Assembly: GCA_018697195.1 (NCBI GenBank)
Contig: CM031879.1
Span: forward strand, 23,462,020 to 23,526,019
DNA from: Certhia americana
Taxonomy: Eukaryota; Chordata; Aves; Passeriformes; Certhiidae
Direction of reading: 5' to 3'
Length of the DNA: 64,000 nucleotides
Shown here: piece after piece, positions 25,737 through 40,155 of the stretch
How positions within the stretch are numbered: position 1 is the first letter of the stretch
How the letters are laid out: each line of letters starts with the position of its first letter
Made by a program: the position numbers and the translations under genes
The notes under the pieces: model-generated
Seen by the model: only the letters and a program-made list of their open reading frames with translations
Told to the model about the DNA's origin: nothing
The model's database searches: none

Positions 25737-26885
25737 AGTACAGAATCTGGAAAACATGAAAGCTAAAACTTAAGGCATCACTATATATTTGGTTAACATT
25801 TCCAAACTCTCATTTTGTTTTGTCCCAAAATAAATTTTTAGGGAATTTTCTCCTATTTGAATAACTATTATTAAAAGCATACTACCAGGAACCCTTCATG
25901 TAGATTCTCTTTCCAAGTATGTGCAAAATTAATTTTGTTAAAAATCAAATGTTTTAAAATAGTGAATGTAGACCTAATCACAATCAAGAATCTTTGCCAA
26001 TATCAGAAATTAAAATTTACTCTAAAATTCAGTATTTCTGTGCACAGCACCCCATAGTTTTATCTTCATTATCCCACTTAAATGTAAATTTTGTAAGTAA
26101 AAAACAGTGTTTCTCATGTTTCATGTAATGTTTCCTCACCCTGCATTGCCTATGATTCCCTGCTGTGGAGTAGTGCAGTTGTACCAATGAACTAGAACTG
26201 CCAGGGAGCAGTTGATTTTCCTCAATAAACATAAGCAAGAGATTTTTCTAAAAATTCTCAATGGTGTCAGTTTTATAAACTGGCATCTATGACCTTTTCT
26301 AAGCCAGTTAAATTGGTGGTGGCAGCTTACAAATTGTTTGTATATTTTTTGGCCTTTGCTACAATACAGTAACTTGACAAAGTATCCAAAATTCAATCTT
26401 CGATATTAGGCGTGTTTCTGTCAAACTGTGGGTAAATGGAAAGTCTTGGGAATCTGAACAGTTATAGGCTTTTGCTTTTATTATTATTTTTACTAAGGGT
26501 TTAGGGACTTTTCTATGGTTTTTTAATTTTAATTTTTATTAAGTAATCCTGTTCCCTAAGTACTCTTACTTGAGTCTCTTAGCATTAACATACAACTTTT
26601 TAGATGACTGGCTTTACAGTATTCACGTATGATATGCAGGTCAAATCAAAATGGAATAAAACCCCAAATGGATTAGTTATCTCAATTTAAATTTATTTTA
26701 ACTTTATTGATAATTTTGCACTAGGGAGACTTGAATCTTATGGTTAAAACACACTTGAAACCAATTAGGAACCATAAGACCGCATTCTAGCATAAAGAAC
26801 AAAAGCAATTGACAGTTCCAAGATTAGACCACAACCACAGTTTAGAACAAAAATGTTTTTACCTTATTTTTTAAAGGTTGTGTAT

Positions 26886-26890
<5 letters not shown>

Positions 26891-26919
<29 letters not shown>
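26891..26919. repeat. A(29) homopolymer
   Basis: Twenty-nine consecutive A, then GAAAAAGG. No retroposed body was recognised on the left side, so it is recorded as a simple repeat. Confidence 0.9.
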
Positions 26920-26921
<2 letters not shown>

Positions 26922-29900
26922 AAAAGGTGTGATATGGAGAACGACACAATGCTTCTTAAAACACAGTGATACCCAGGGACTCTCACTCTCTCTTTAATGA
27001 TCCACTGCTCTCATTCAGCTGTCTTTCTTTTTTCAAATCTTTACATATGTGACAGCTCTCAAAAGTAGACCATAGACCATCTGGCATTTTCCGAGGTGTA
27101 ACTTGTGCAAATTCAGCTCTACTGGGAACACAATGCTATCTTCTGCCTGCGTTATAAAAGATACAATAGAATGTAGAACTTATGAGTTGTTTTGAATTAT
27201 TCATTTTTTGCCTGTATATTCAAGAAATTTTACAAACTCTGCATTTTGTACTACATAATCACATGCGTTAAAGGTACAAAGAAACTTTTTGACACCTCTT
27301 TTCTACAGAAAGATGGCATTTTGTTTGATATGTGAACATTCAGCGCCTGTTATATCATTCTAAACAGGCCGTGTGCTGCTACAAAAGATCCCATTTTACA
27401 CTCTATGTATGAGCAAAAATGTTATTCTTGATATTCACTAACTAATGCAATACACATCAAAATTTCAAATGTGTGTTGGATGAACATTCAGCATCGTCAA
27501 ATCAGGATGGTACTGGTCACTTTCTATATGTTAAAGATTTAAGAAAAAAAATCATTCCTCAGACAACATAGAAGAATTGTCATTTCAAACATCTACAATA
27601 AGTAGTTTCAAAATGTCCTAAGAAATACCATGCTTTTCAGGTTAATATGTTTTTAATCTTTAGCAAAACCAGTAGATTTAAGTCAATATTTTATACAGAG
27701 CTAACACTAGTGGATTTTCAATAAGAATGATAAATATTAGATTAATGATTCAATAGACTGAATCTTTTTTGATAGAAAACTAGCAGATAATATAGGTAGT
27801 AATAACTGCACTGGTAGGAATCTGCTGCCTGTGGAAAAGCAATAAAAAGGCAATATATTGCTATAGCATATAATCTATTAGTGCTTTTCACACTTCCTTG
27901 TCGTTGGTTTCCTCGCAATGTGGGCCTTCTTACAGTAACTACTGCTGTTATTTAACTAACTTTACACAATAATTTAATTGTAAGGTTGCTATCTGGTGAA
28001 TTCAAATAGTAAATATTTATTATGGTTTTTGATGGTTTTGAAGTAACTATGTACATTCTCCTTCAGACTGCAAAAACCTTAGCACACTTTAAACGAATAT
28101 GCACATACATATGCACCCTAACCTCACACTGTTTTTACACTTTGCAAAGTTCCAGATTGTTCTTAAAAGAAAAATTCTGATGCGTGGATTTAACAGAAAA
28201 ATGTACGTCAACAGAGGGAAAGACTCAACCAAAAGAGGACAGTCTAAGCTATCATTAGGGATTTTAGACAAAACACAAAAACAAACATACACTGAATGCA
28301 GACTCCTCTGAGTCAAAGTGAATCAAAAGAAAACATCAGGAGGGAGAGAAGAATTGAGACAGTTAATTAGTAGCCTAATCACATCAAACACAATTCCAAG
28401 GCAGCTGATACAGACACCCATGGAGTTTGCTAGTCTGGCCAATGAAAGTGACAGAAAAAATACTTTCCAGTTTACCGCCTGGGTTATCTGACTACACATC
28501 CAGAGAGATAAGAACAATTTTTTTCTTTACATATGACACAATAGTTCATGATGACAAATCAGGCTACAGTAAAAGTATTTTAGCAGGCGGATGTGGGAAG
28601 AATAAAATGCTCAACTCCTGGCTGTAAAAACTGTAATGGTATTTTCAAATATTAAGAAAGTACAATATATTGTTTCACTTGACAGTATTCTTTACACTTC
28701 TCTCTTCCCTAAACAGTTGAAACTACAGTAAGAGCTTTTTTGGAAATACAGAGGTCCTGGTTGGGTCCACTAACACTGAAAGTCAAGTTCTACATGTTAA
28801 TTTGAGCTGGAAGAACTGTTTGGTCTCAGTGGACATTGCTCCTACTGCCTCTGCATTGATCACATGGAACAGACCATATGTAAGGGAGGTAAGAATCAGG
28901 ACTCTGGTTTTTATCAGTGCTTCTTCGTAACAACAATTTAAGCTTAAGGGGGAAAATAAAGCAGATGACAGACAAGAATTGCACAGCAGCAATTGTAGAA
29001 TTCAGGAGCTGCCTGAATTCTAGAGTAAAATTAAGGTGATTCTAAATTACTCCTGGAGAAAACAAATTCTTTAGATATAAAAGGCAACATTTCCCACTGA
29101 CTAGCAAAAAATCTTAATTTTTCAAAAATATTATATATTGTATGTGTTACATGCTCAATAAGTGTAAAATTTGAGTGAAACTGGGAGAACTCAAGTATCT
29201 CAGTCCTTCACCATCCTCACTTTCTAGCTAAACCCTGAGTAGTCTCTAATATGATCTTCAAACCACATCAACAGTTTTCTCTGTCTAGCTATCCAGAATA
29301 TTAACATTCAGATTACAAGATGTACCTCTGAGTCAACCTGTGAAGTGGCTTTTGTCAGCAATTATTTTTGAATATTTTCTGGGACATAAATAGCATATAC
29401 TGCAGCTACCATATCACAGAAGGCATACATTAACTAAATAACAAGGTACCATCAAGGCACCATCTATCTTTTAAAATCATTTTTTTACACTGAATTTTTT
29501 ATACCATGCTGACTTTACAAAGAAAACAAAGTATCAACTAACAGCATCAACCACTTTTTAAAATTCCTTCTTGTAAGACGTGAGGATATCTTCAAAATGA
29601 ATACAATATATTATTATGAAACAGGATGTCCTTTGTAATGAAAATACTGTAGTAAAATTGCTGGTATGAGTTTTACAGGACCCACACTGAGAACACTTTG
29701 TTAGAATATGTCTGAGAGCACATCCAGGGAACACCTGGTATAACAGGAATAAGGCTGGCAGGGGACAAAGGGAAAAGACATTTTATCCTGCCAGCTTTCA
29801 CTTGGTGAAGGGTGGACAAGAATGGCAAACGTGTGTGTGTATGTGTATGGGCTGAGAAGCAACACAAGTGCACAAGACAGTGCCCAAAGTACTCTTATAT

Positions 29901-32900
29901 CTGTGCAAAGACACCTGCAGTGCCTCCCTTCAGAAGCACTGCAGGACTTTACACACTGTTTGAAAGGTTGCCGGAATTGTATAAAGATGTCTTTGACATA
30001 CCCAGAGAGATGAAGTTACCACAGGGAAGCATGAAAACGGCTGGTAGCCGGGGTTTACAAAGTTGATAAGCATTCCAACTGAAAATACGGAGTGAATTTC
30101 ACTATTTACAAATCCTACATCCTTCCCAATGTGATTTCGCAAAATGAACCAATTCCCACTGATTTTCTTTAATGACTGCAACAGCAGATTTTACATCTTT
30201 GCTAACCTGAGTAAATCCCCTAACATTTTTAGTTACCTATCTTCCAACAATTATCTCAGAACCAAAATACCCTATGTCTTCTAGTTGCCATTAGATTGTC
30301 AGTAAATTATTTTTCTTTATCAAACACACTTGCTGTCATTAGCAATGTTTTTTCAGAGACTGCCAATATTGTCATCTATGATAAACTTTGCAGATGATTT
30401 GGGAATTCTTGGTAGATTGCAATAGAATTAGAAATAAAGATAACGCACATTAATGCAGTGATTATTAAACTACACCAACATAATGTTGAATACAGTTCTT
30501 ACTGTAGCAAAATTTGTCACTTCTTGAGAACAAACAACAGGAACTCATTACAAAATACGAAGAGCCAAACAAAAATCAGGGCATTATAGGTAACACCCAA
30601 ATACCTGAGGAATAAATCTCGACATAATGTTGCATTCAAAAGCAGGAAATACTACTTGCAACATTTCTGTATCCATTTTTCTTCTTACACATTCTGCTAG
30701 GACTGAAAAAGAATTGTACTGTATTTGCCCTTTTGTTTCATAGCATTACAGCTATGTACTGCAGTGGTAATAGTTGCACAGACGTGTGGAATGGCAGGTT
30801 TACTCGTGGTCACCATTCCAACACACCTAGGGAATATTTATGGAGTTTAATAGATTCATTAGTTACTACAGCAGCTAGTTTGTTGTTTGGGTGTTTGTTG
30901 TTGCAGCTAGCTTGTGGGTTGGGTTTTGGGGTTTTTTATCATTTTTTTCTTATTTAAGGTGAGATGTTGAGTTATTCTGTCCTGCGTTTTCCATAGAGGT
31001 AATTTATTAAGAGACCTCTTCATCTGCTTGGACTATTTTTGTTTGATTGGTTGTTGTTACATATTCCTTTATAATGCACAGTGGCTTGTAAAACATAGGA
31101 TCTGAGAAGCGAATAATCAATGCATTAAGAATCAGAGAATTAGCTTTTGACAATTCTTTAAATAATGAAATAGATCTATTTGTTCAACACAAATAATCAG
31201 TAATTTCCTAAATGTGAAGACAGGCCTGGAAATGAAAAAGGCACTAGGAATGCAATACAGTTCACCTCATTGAGGATCAGAATGCTTTGCTCTGGAGCTC
31301 CAATTTTAAAAAGAAGTTTATCAGCCACTAAAAGTAATCCAAGCTGTTAGCATGACATTACAGCATTTATGCTATTTATACCTGCTACAACATATAGCAA
31401 TACCACTGCATAAAGACACACTGGTGTCCCATGGAATTTGACACATTAAATCTGAAATATCTGAACCAGTTTTGATGCCCCTTGCCATTGTGTTACTTGT
31501 TCCCAAATAAAGTAAAAAACATCAAAGAGAAGCTCAAACAACAGGATATCGCTTGCTGGGTATTGCCTCATAAGCGGCACAGCAGGATGCACCAGACAGG
31601 AGAGATAACCTCCATGTCATTAACAGCTGCAACCTAAGCAAGTGAACAAACAGGTCCTCTTGCCTCCAGCACCTCGTGCTCCCTTCCTCAAAACCCCAGC
31701 AACCACTGACAAACTAGACTAGACTCTGTTTTACCTCAGGAAACAGTGTGGGATGGTGAGGCAACAGCTTCTCAGCCAAGCCCATTCAGCATTCATCTCT
31801 GAGTGAGAAGATATTCTGAGGTCAGTTTTATTTTCCACTGACCATTTATACCAAGTGTCCAGATGCCAAGATTACAGTGGTCAGCTAAATTCATACAAAA
31901 ATAAATGCATATAAAGAGGCTGTACTTGGTTTTAAAAAGAACTTGAAAGGAAATGTTTGGAATGAGCAATTCCCTTAATGTTCACTGCTTGATTTCCAGT
32001 CCTCAACTCATGAGACAGAATTTCAGAACATTCTAGAAAGAGTGCACTGAGAGCAGGTGATCATACTTGAGGTGGAACAATCTTTTGTAATCTCTATAAT
32101 TTTAATATCCAATGCTACTATTAGTAACTATTAGTAACTAATTGCAGAAGTCAAAAATAGGAGTGCAAAACAGTCACACCAATAAAGAGAGGATTATACA
32201 AAAAGGTGGATGAAAACACAGAACATGAGTACAAATATAGGAATATATAAATTGATAACTGAGTTTTTTTACTTCATTGATGCACTTATTTTCTCTCTTG
32301 CTACCTACAGCTGATGCTAAGTTTGGCATTGACTAATGCAAAGCACCAGAAAACCAAAGAAAGAAAGAAAGAAAAAAAGCACAGCTGCAAGAAAAATGTA
32401 ATGGGGAAGCAAATGGACAGTAACTACAAATAACAGTCTAAAACTTGGGATTTTACATTATTAAAACAATAGCAGGGCAAAAACATCAAAAGAAAAAAGA
32501 GACGATAGGAACCACCCAGAAGAAGACAAGACTGGAGGGATAGGAGGCAAAGATAAAAAATACATAGTGAGCAAAGCCACTTCACTTGGGTGAGGGCAGA
32601 AAAGAGAATGGAAGAAGAAATAAAATAAATCACAAGTAAAATCCCAGTAGAGCTGAAGTATTTGCTACAGATTTTACAAGTAAAAAAATAATTAAATGAT
32701 AAATCATTAGTTGATAAGCAGTGAAATATAACAAAGATAAACACTTCATATTTATACAGTGATGAGGTGCTGAAGCAATAGGTCCCCTTCTGCTCGAGGT
32801 CAGAGAGGATCCTGGAACCCAGGCCAAAAATCAGCCACACTCAGCAATAGCAGCATAATGGAAAATGGAAACTCTGTGTCAGAAAGCAGGGTGAGGACTT

Positions 32901-35900
32901 GAGGTACACAACAATAACTCTTCATGACCCATCTTTTCATAACTGCAGAATTCACAGTTAACAGAGTGATTGCCAGCAGGAGAAAAAAGATGTGGAAACA
33001 TGGCAGAGAGAGCAGCAAATGTCCACCTGTTTCCTGATCCTAAAAAAGCAAAGTGAGGAGAAAGAGAATCAGCATCTGTCTGCACAGACAACACCTTGAG
33101 AAGATTTAGTCTAATTTATGGATGTTCTTCAGCTGCAAGAATTCCGTTATGGCAAGCAGGGACTGGAAGATGGATGCAGACAGCCCTCACCAATCCACCT
33201 GGCTTCTATGCCCATGGGTCTTCCCCATCCCAAAGCAGTCCAGGGACCCCAGGTCACCAAAGGATTTTGAATCACACGCAGAAAATCCGGGCAGAGCCAC
33301 TGTCACCAATGCTGTCTCATGGGCTGCTGTATGCCACTAATGCACCAGTTTGATATTGGGATGACCAGAAATGAGAGCTCTTTTTCCACCTCTGAACAAG
33401 CTCTTTGATGTACCTGGAAGTGATAAGGCACCATCAAACCCAAAATATTTTTGTGCAAGCTGTACAAGTAAGATTCTTGAGAATATACTTTGAAAAGTGT
33501 TCTTATCAGAGTCCTTGAAAAACCTAAATGCTCTTTTTTTCTACCCTAGATTCAAAGCCACAAGCAACCATGGACTAAAAGGCTGAACCTCTGTTTCAGA
33601 GCTCACTGTCTTTTCCCTTTCCCACCCCATAGGCGGTTTAACTTTGATTCAAAAACAGTTGTTTCATATGCTAAGGGAAAAGGCAATGGAGTCTTTCTGA
33701 ATATAAACCTTTTTCAACTGAGAGCTTTGTGTGTTAAATTCAAAACTGAATGCACTAAACATAAAATCACTGTCACCAATACTAAGGAAAAAAGGCAAAT
33801 ATTTTTTACTTAACTGCTTATTTATCACATTCCACCAAAATGATCTAGCAAGGCCTCTCTGACTTGGCTGGAAAAACCCACATATCCTGGCCAATTTTTC
33901 ATAATGACCTCAATTACATGAATTCAATATAGCAATAAAAAGAAAAGCTAAATGAACTTTTGCCAGTTGCTCACAGGTCCATCCCTTAGAGCAGAGCAAC
34001 AGTCAGACTGCTGACCGTGCCTGGTGAAGGATGAACTTCCTGCAAAAACGATGCACTTGGTTTCCTGAAAGGAAGCAAAGCATAAGCTGCTCAAACAATA
34101 CACAGAAAGCTCTGATATCTGAGCTACACAGTCACAAATCTGTCCTGCTAGAAAAATACAGTATCACATCAGTGACCAACAGTGACAAGCAAAGAATTCA
34201 GAGAAACAAATGCATTAACTCAATGGGAAAGCATCAAGTTAGCTGAAGAAATAGATAAATTGTTTTAATGGGATAAAATTACCTGTAAAACATTTTTCTT
34301 TCATTCCACAACTGAGCTAAAATTCCGATTCTCCACTCAGTTCATGAAACAAGATATAATTCCCTATGAAATTGTTGCACCCAAACGATATTAACAGTAA
34401 AATGCTAGTTTTTATCTCTAACATGCAGATAGGGATTATTCTCATTCCAGCATGTTTAAAAGCATTCAACATTACCTATGGAATTATTTTCATTTTCTAT
34501 TAAAAGTAGCTCTTTCAACTTACAAAATTATGCAATTTGACCCACTGAAGTTGATTTGGTTCATCTTTTGTTTAAAAATATTTTTAAGTAGCATTTAAAT
34601 TTGAATTAGCTCTATGCTTGGAATCATGCTTCTCGCAACACAGTTTGGGGTTTTTTTTTAAACCTTCTGATTTGTCTTATTTAGAAGACATACTTCTCTT
34701 TTTTCACAGAAAAAAAAAATCCTCCTGCACACTAAGCACAATTACTTTTTTTTTTTAATGGAGTGCAGATACAGCAATGAAATCTGTGCTGTATCAGTAT
34801 TATTCACAATACTTAAATATGTCCATTTACACATTTTATAAACATTTTGTTACAGCCTTTTGCAATAAGCTGAAGGATTTAAAGGAAAGAAACAGCATTT
34901 TATGTGAAAGCATTCGAATTTAGCTACTTTTTTTTGTCCTTTTACAGTTTAAGAGCTTTTAGAAGTCACAGCTGAGACAGAAAGCTTCCCTTACCCACAA
35001 AGATCCAACGTACAGTAACTACATCAAACAAAACCAACCTTCCCTTCAGCTACACGAAAGCATTCACAGCAGCAGCACCTGACCAGGCTGGTGATGGGTG
35101 AGCCAAACTGCTGCTCCATCCCCTGTGCCGTGCAGCTGTTCCCTGCCTGGCAAACACCACAGCCTCACTTCTTGCATTTCTTGGCCCCAAACAAAAACAC
35201 TTAGGAAACCACTCAAACAACTGCTAGGGGACAGAGCTACACTGTTTTTCACACCACTATTCTGAAGAGCCCTGGCAACCTGCCATTTTATCTGCCATTT
35301 GGAATTAATTCCAGCACCCTTTTCTTTCACGTTCCTTCAGTATAACTGGCTACATTTTACTGTGCCATAACATTTTTTGAGGCTGCTAGAACTAACAACT
35401 CATAATGGAATATTTCTCTATTACCTTTTATTTAATAAGCATTATGATAATGTAACCAAAACCTCCCTGATTCTGTATGGTAAAGTGAAGCAAAACTACT
35501 CAAAAATCACCGATAGTTTATTTTTAAATACCTCCTTTTTATTTGCTTTCCCAATTTTCAGTCTTTAACTTTCTCCTTTTGTCAGTAGCTACAAATTAAA
35601 ATCAGTTTGTTTTTTTTTTTTTATTTTATGAAAATTTAAATCTCACATAATCACATGGCTCTCAAAGCTGACTTTCACTGTGTGTCGTAAAATTTAACAT
35701 CTGGGGGTTTTGCTTGAATTGCACAGGACCTTTACAAAACGTTTAATTCACTGTTAGTTCTCCAACATTCCAGAAGGTTCATTGCTACCTAAAAACCAGC
35801 TTGTTGATGTCAACACATAGATGCTGAAACAGGCTTTTGTATTAAAGCACTTGAAAATACTTCCAGTCAGCCTCTACGCACAACCCTACTGTCATTACTT

Positions 35901-38900
35901 ACAGGTTTGTCATTGTAGTCGAGAAAGAAGCGGGGAAACAAAGGACTGTTCGAGCAAGCAAACAGACAAACAAACAAGAAAAACAGGAAAAAGGGGCACT
36001 AGAAAGAATTATCCAAGCAGAAAAAAGAAAAATGGATTTGCATCAGAATTATAATAGGGACGGGTCAGTCTTTTCTTTCTCCTTTTACTTTATAAGGCAA
36101 ATATGGGAAAGAGGATACAGAATAATTTATTAAAAATGGGAACAAACCATCAGCGTTCTTCCAACTTTGATTCCACGATATCACTGATACACATCCTTTA
36201 CTTTCTTCCAAAATTACCCTAAATCCTAGAGTTTTTTTCAAAATCAACACTTTGAAGTGCCATTCCATTAGCCATTGTGAAATGCACTTCTATCTCTAAG
36301 TTTTGAAAGTAAAGCGTATTATTCTATCAAAACCTTCCCTGTGCTATCAAACAAGTCTTCCCTCCTTTTCTATAAGACCCTGCTTCAAAAATTTCAACAA
36401 AATATTGCTAATGAGACCTGAACTTCTTGCCCTATTCCAGCTATCACAGCAGAATCCCTGGTGTGGATGTGGATGTTGATTTGATAATGAACAAAAGCTT
36501 TTGCCAGGTTATTTTCTCTTGTTCAAGGAAGGAGCATAGCACAGCAGTCTCACTGTTCTTCTGAAAATGCTAGAGTAGCAGATGTTCCGTAATAAAACAA
36601 ACAGTCAAAAAACAAACAGTGATTTACTTAAAATTGAGTCTGTCAACTAATCTGTAAGAATAACACTATGCATAAAACTATGCTCAGGCATAACACTATG
36701 CTACAAATGGGTATCAGAAAATCAAGTGGACAGAGAAGTACATCAAGTAACAGTCAAAGAAGTGGAACAAGAAGAGGAATGGATAAAAACCAGATACCTT
36801 TTACTAGAATTCCTCCTTTAAAAAGTGTTGTGAGTTGTTTTTTTCCCTTCCGTATTTCCAAAGTTAAACACTGTCTTAATTGTTGTAAATACAAAACTCA
36901 CACTAAAGTTGCAAGTTTCCAGGATTTGATCCAGCACAGAACAGCTTTCAGAAGGGCTGTACAGAAGATTCTCATGAAGCAGGGAGATCTTTACAGCTCT
37001 TCAGCAGCCTTAATGTGCACTGCCAGTTACTTCATAGTGTGATTAGCATACAGACCCACTGAATGATCTATTACTCTACAAAAATATTTACAATACTCAT
37101 TTTACATTATAAATATGACAGTGACTCATTACTAAAAAGTCATTAAACGGTAAAAAGAACATATATATTGAAGTAGGGAAATACTGCACAAAGTCATAGT
37201 TACAAAAGCATGCTGCAAAATACTAAATGAGATGGCGTAATTTGATAAAATCACCTAGAAGAAAACTACATGTACACTATCCAAAGTTAGCACTGTATCC
37301 CACCTCACCATCCAAATATTTTTCTTTATCACCTCCGTGAAAATTTGAGGTTGATCCCTCAGACAAGTTTTTCCAGGAAGGTTAATCCCAAATCTTCCCA
37401 CCAAATCTCAGTTTCTTTCACTTTGAAATTCAAGCAAAAAGAGTACTGTACACTTATCTCCTGTATTCTTGAACTGTACAGACATAAAAGATGTTCCATT
37501 CTGGTTTGAAATGGCTCTTATAGCCAGTTCTGGTCAGTATAATAGTCTTTCATTGTTTTTCTGTCAAAATGTGAATTTTATTTCAACTTGCAACTTATGG
37601 AATACAGTGAAAGTATGCACCTGTCCTACTGAAGAAAGGAGATTGGGAAAAGTAGATGCCTTTTAACTGGCTAAGAGGTTTTATTTTTGGAGATGTACTT
37701 CAGTTACCCATATCTGAAGATAGGCCTGCCCCTGATCTGCCAAAGAATGGGCAAATAGTTTATACTGTTTCTCAGTAGCAAAAACTTGCCCTGAAGGTCA
37801 AATCTGACTCATAGGCCATTTTTTTATAGGTTTGCCTAGCAGTTTGCTCCACTTGACTTGTCTCAAAAGCAATCTTAAGATTTTATGTAAACATTATACA
37901 ACCTTAAGTCTGTGTTATAATTCAATAGAACTCACTTAAACTTGAGGAACCTTTGTAACAGGAAATAGTCTCTTAGCTGAAATTCTGCTGTAATTAACAT
38001 TAGCATTGCTAAATTTTCTCCAAACAAGTGTCACAATATTTATAGTTCAGAGAGAAAACATGAGAATTAAGATACTGCATAGAATTTGAGGGAAGAAAGT
38101 TTAGAAGAAAAATTTAAGCCTCTAAAATTCATGGGTCCAGACAAACTCAGAACTGGAAAAGTTCTTGTGTTAGGACGTATATGTTTGCCTTTTACAATCA
38201 CAAACTTCTAGAGCAGTCTCCACACAAAAATGTTATTCACACCCCAGAACATTACAGTTCATTCAAAGAGTTAAGGCTCAGGTAAGCAAACAATTAATCA
38301 TTCTCTTAAATCAAGCCTCAATATATCTGGAGGCCTATTTCGTCAGTAAAATGATTTTTAAAAATTGGTATAAGAAATAGCCTGAGTAACCACAGCTGTT
38401 TGACATTTTAATGTTTTTCAAAAGGCTCCTCCGGGTTTGGATTATGAAGAATTTTTTAAGGCAAAACAGAAAACTACATCACAACAAGACCCCAATAGGT
38501 CATAGGCTCCTGATTTCCCTTGTCTTTTATAAAAATACCTTCAGAGAAAGGTGCTTGAGGTTTCTTTTGCACTATAGATATCATATTACCAGAATGCATA
38601 TGAAGTAAGCAGTATTCAAACCTCTCTTTCCTCTACTTAGCTATATAAAGAATAAAAACTTTTAACTATGATTACTTAGCTAAGGCTTATCCTGTGACCA
38701 TGAGCCCCTCCTCCTCTTTGACTTGTTTATCAGTAAATATAAAATTCAAAAACATTTTAAACTATTTTGACTCTTAAATTTCAAAGAATTCATTTAATTA
38801 TTTTGTTGCAAACACAATATATAGTACTACCTTTGAGCTGTATAAACTTACTCCATGATTTTCGCACCCATGACAGCAAATGCAAAATTAAACCTAAAAT

Positions 38901-39789
38901 GAGAAAAAAATAACTTTTGCCATGGTTTAAGTTCATGATGTTTTTGCCATCCTAAAAGCATGTCTTAGATAATGACACTTTCTTACACTTTGTAATTTAG
39001 TGCTTTCTTTGCTAAAAATGGTTAACTAAATACTGTTAGTACTGAAAACAGAAGACTAAAACCACATTGACTTATTGGTTTGGTAGTATAATATTTCACA
39101 CGGATTGCAGTCAAGAGTTTTATTATTCTCCCTCTTTAGGGAACTACTACAAGCATATTCTACTTTTTTCCCTATATGAGGAACTAATCAGAAAAAGAAT
39201 ATAACTATTCTTTTCCATATCAGCATAACAGCATGTTTATTTCTGAGACAGTACCAATACAACACAGGAAAATATTCTGAAATTAAGATACAACTTACTT
39301 CAGGCCCAAACACAGCAAGCACAGTAACCTTCACGTTATTTGAAGAATTCCACCTTTGTCTGGTACTTATGATTACTGCCATCCAAACTTCCTCAGCCTC
39401 AGACCATAAATTCAGATAACATTTTGAGAGTCAGAAGTAAAATAAAATAGAAACTAAAATGCTCCAAGTAATTCTGGCTATTAGTGATATGCAGAATTCA
39501 TACAACTATCTTTTGGCCATCTGGAACACTTTAAAGTTCTCACTGAAGTTTGACTACTGTTCTATAAAGGGAAAAATAGCAACAATAATTTCTTGACATG
39601 AAGTGACAGCAGAGTATACAAATTCCTCATCTATCTCAGCCCATCATTAGCTGCATTTCCTTACAGCATTCAATGTAGAGTTGAAGGGAACAGGATATTC
39701 AGAAAATATATGCACCCTGCAGCAGCTCGGTTTACAAGGGACTACAAACTTCAGCAACACTTGGGTCATTTCACAGCAACTTCTCTAAA

Positions 39790-40155
39790 CACAAAATCAC
39801 ACAGGATCAATTAGGTTGGAAAAGACTTCTGAGATCTTTGAGTCCAACTTATGACTGAACACCACTACATCAACTAGATCATGGCACTAAGTGCCACGTC
39901 CATTCTTTACTTAAATTTCTCCAGGGATTGTAACCGCACTACCTCCCTGGGCAGTCCATTCCAACATTCGATCACCCTTTCTGGGAAAAATTCTTCCTGA
40001 TGACCAACCTAAACCTCCCCTAGCTCAGCTTGAGACTGTGTTCTCTTGTCCTGGGAGAAGAGACCAAACCCCACCTGGCCAGAGCCTCCTTTCAGGCAAT
40101 TGTAGAGAGTGATAAGGTCTCCCCTGAGCCTCCTTTTTTCCAGGCTACCACCAAA
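39790..40155 (-). mobile_element. CR1 LINE 3' fragment, antisense (minus strand), different subtype
   Basis: Read on the plus strand it starts with the complement of the CR1 3' end (ATCAATTAGGTTGGAAAAGACTTCTGAGATC...GAGTCCAAC). It continues through the CTCCCTGGGCAGTCCATTCCAACA and TTCTGGGAAAAATTCTTCCTGATGACC blocks, and ends in the GATAAGGTCTCCCCTGAGCCTCCTTTTTTCCAGGCT block. This is the CR1 group whose 3' UTR differs from that of the copy at 4.65 kb. It lies in MDFIC intron 2 in the same direction as MDFIC transcription. It is 5' truncated and encodes no protein. Confidence 0.88.

Noticed and set aside
32424..32840. 138-codon minus-strand open frame rich in Phe, Leu and Cys
   Set aside because: Composition reflects an A-rich complement strand; no conserved motif or convincing splice context.
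36668..37042. 124-codon plus-strand open frame in intron 2
   Set aside because: Repetitive start and no recognisable domain; consistent with chance length in 64 kb.
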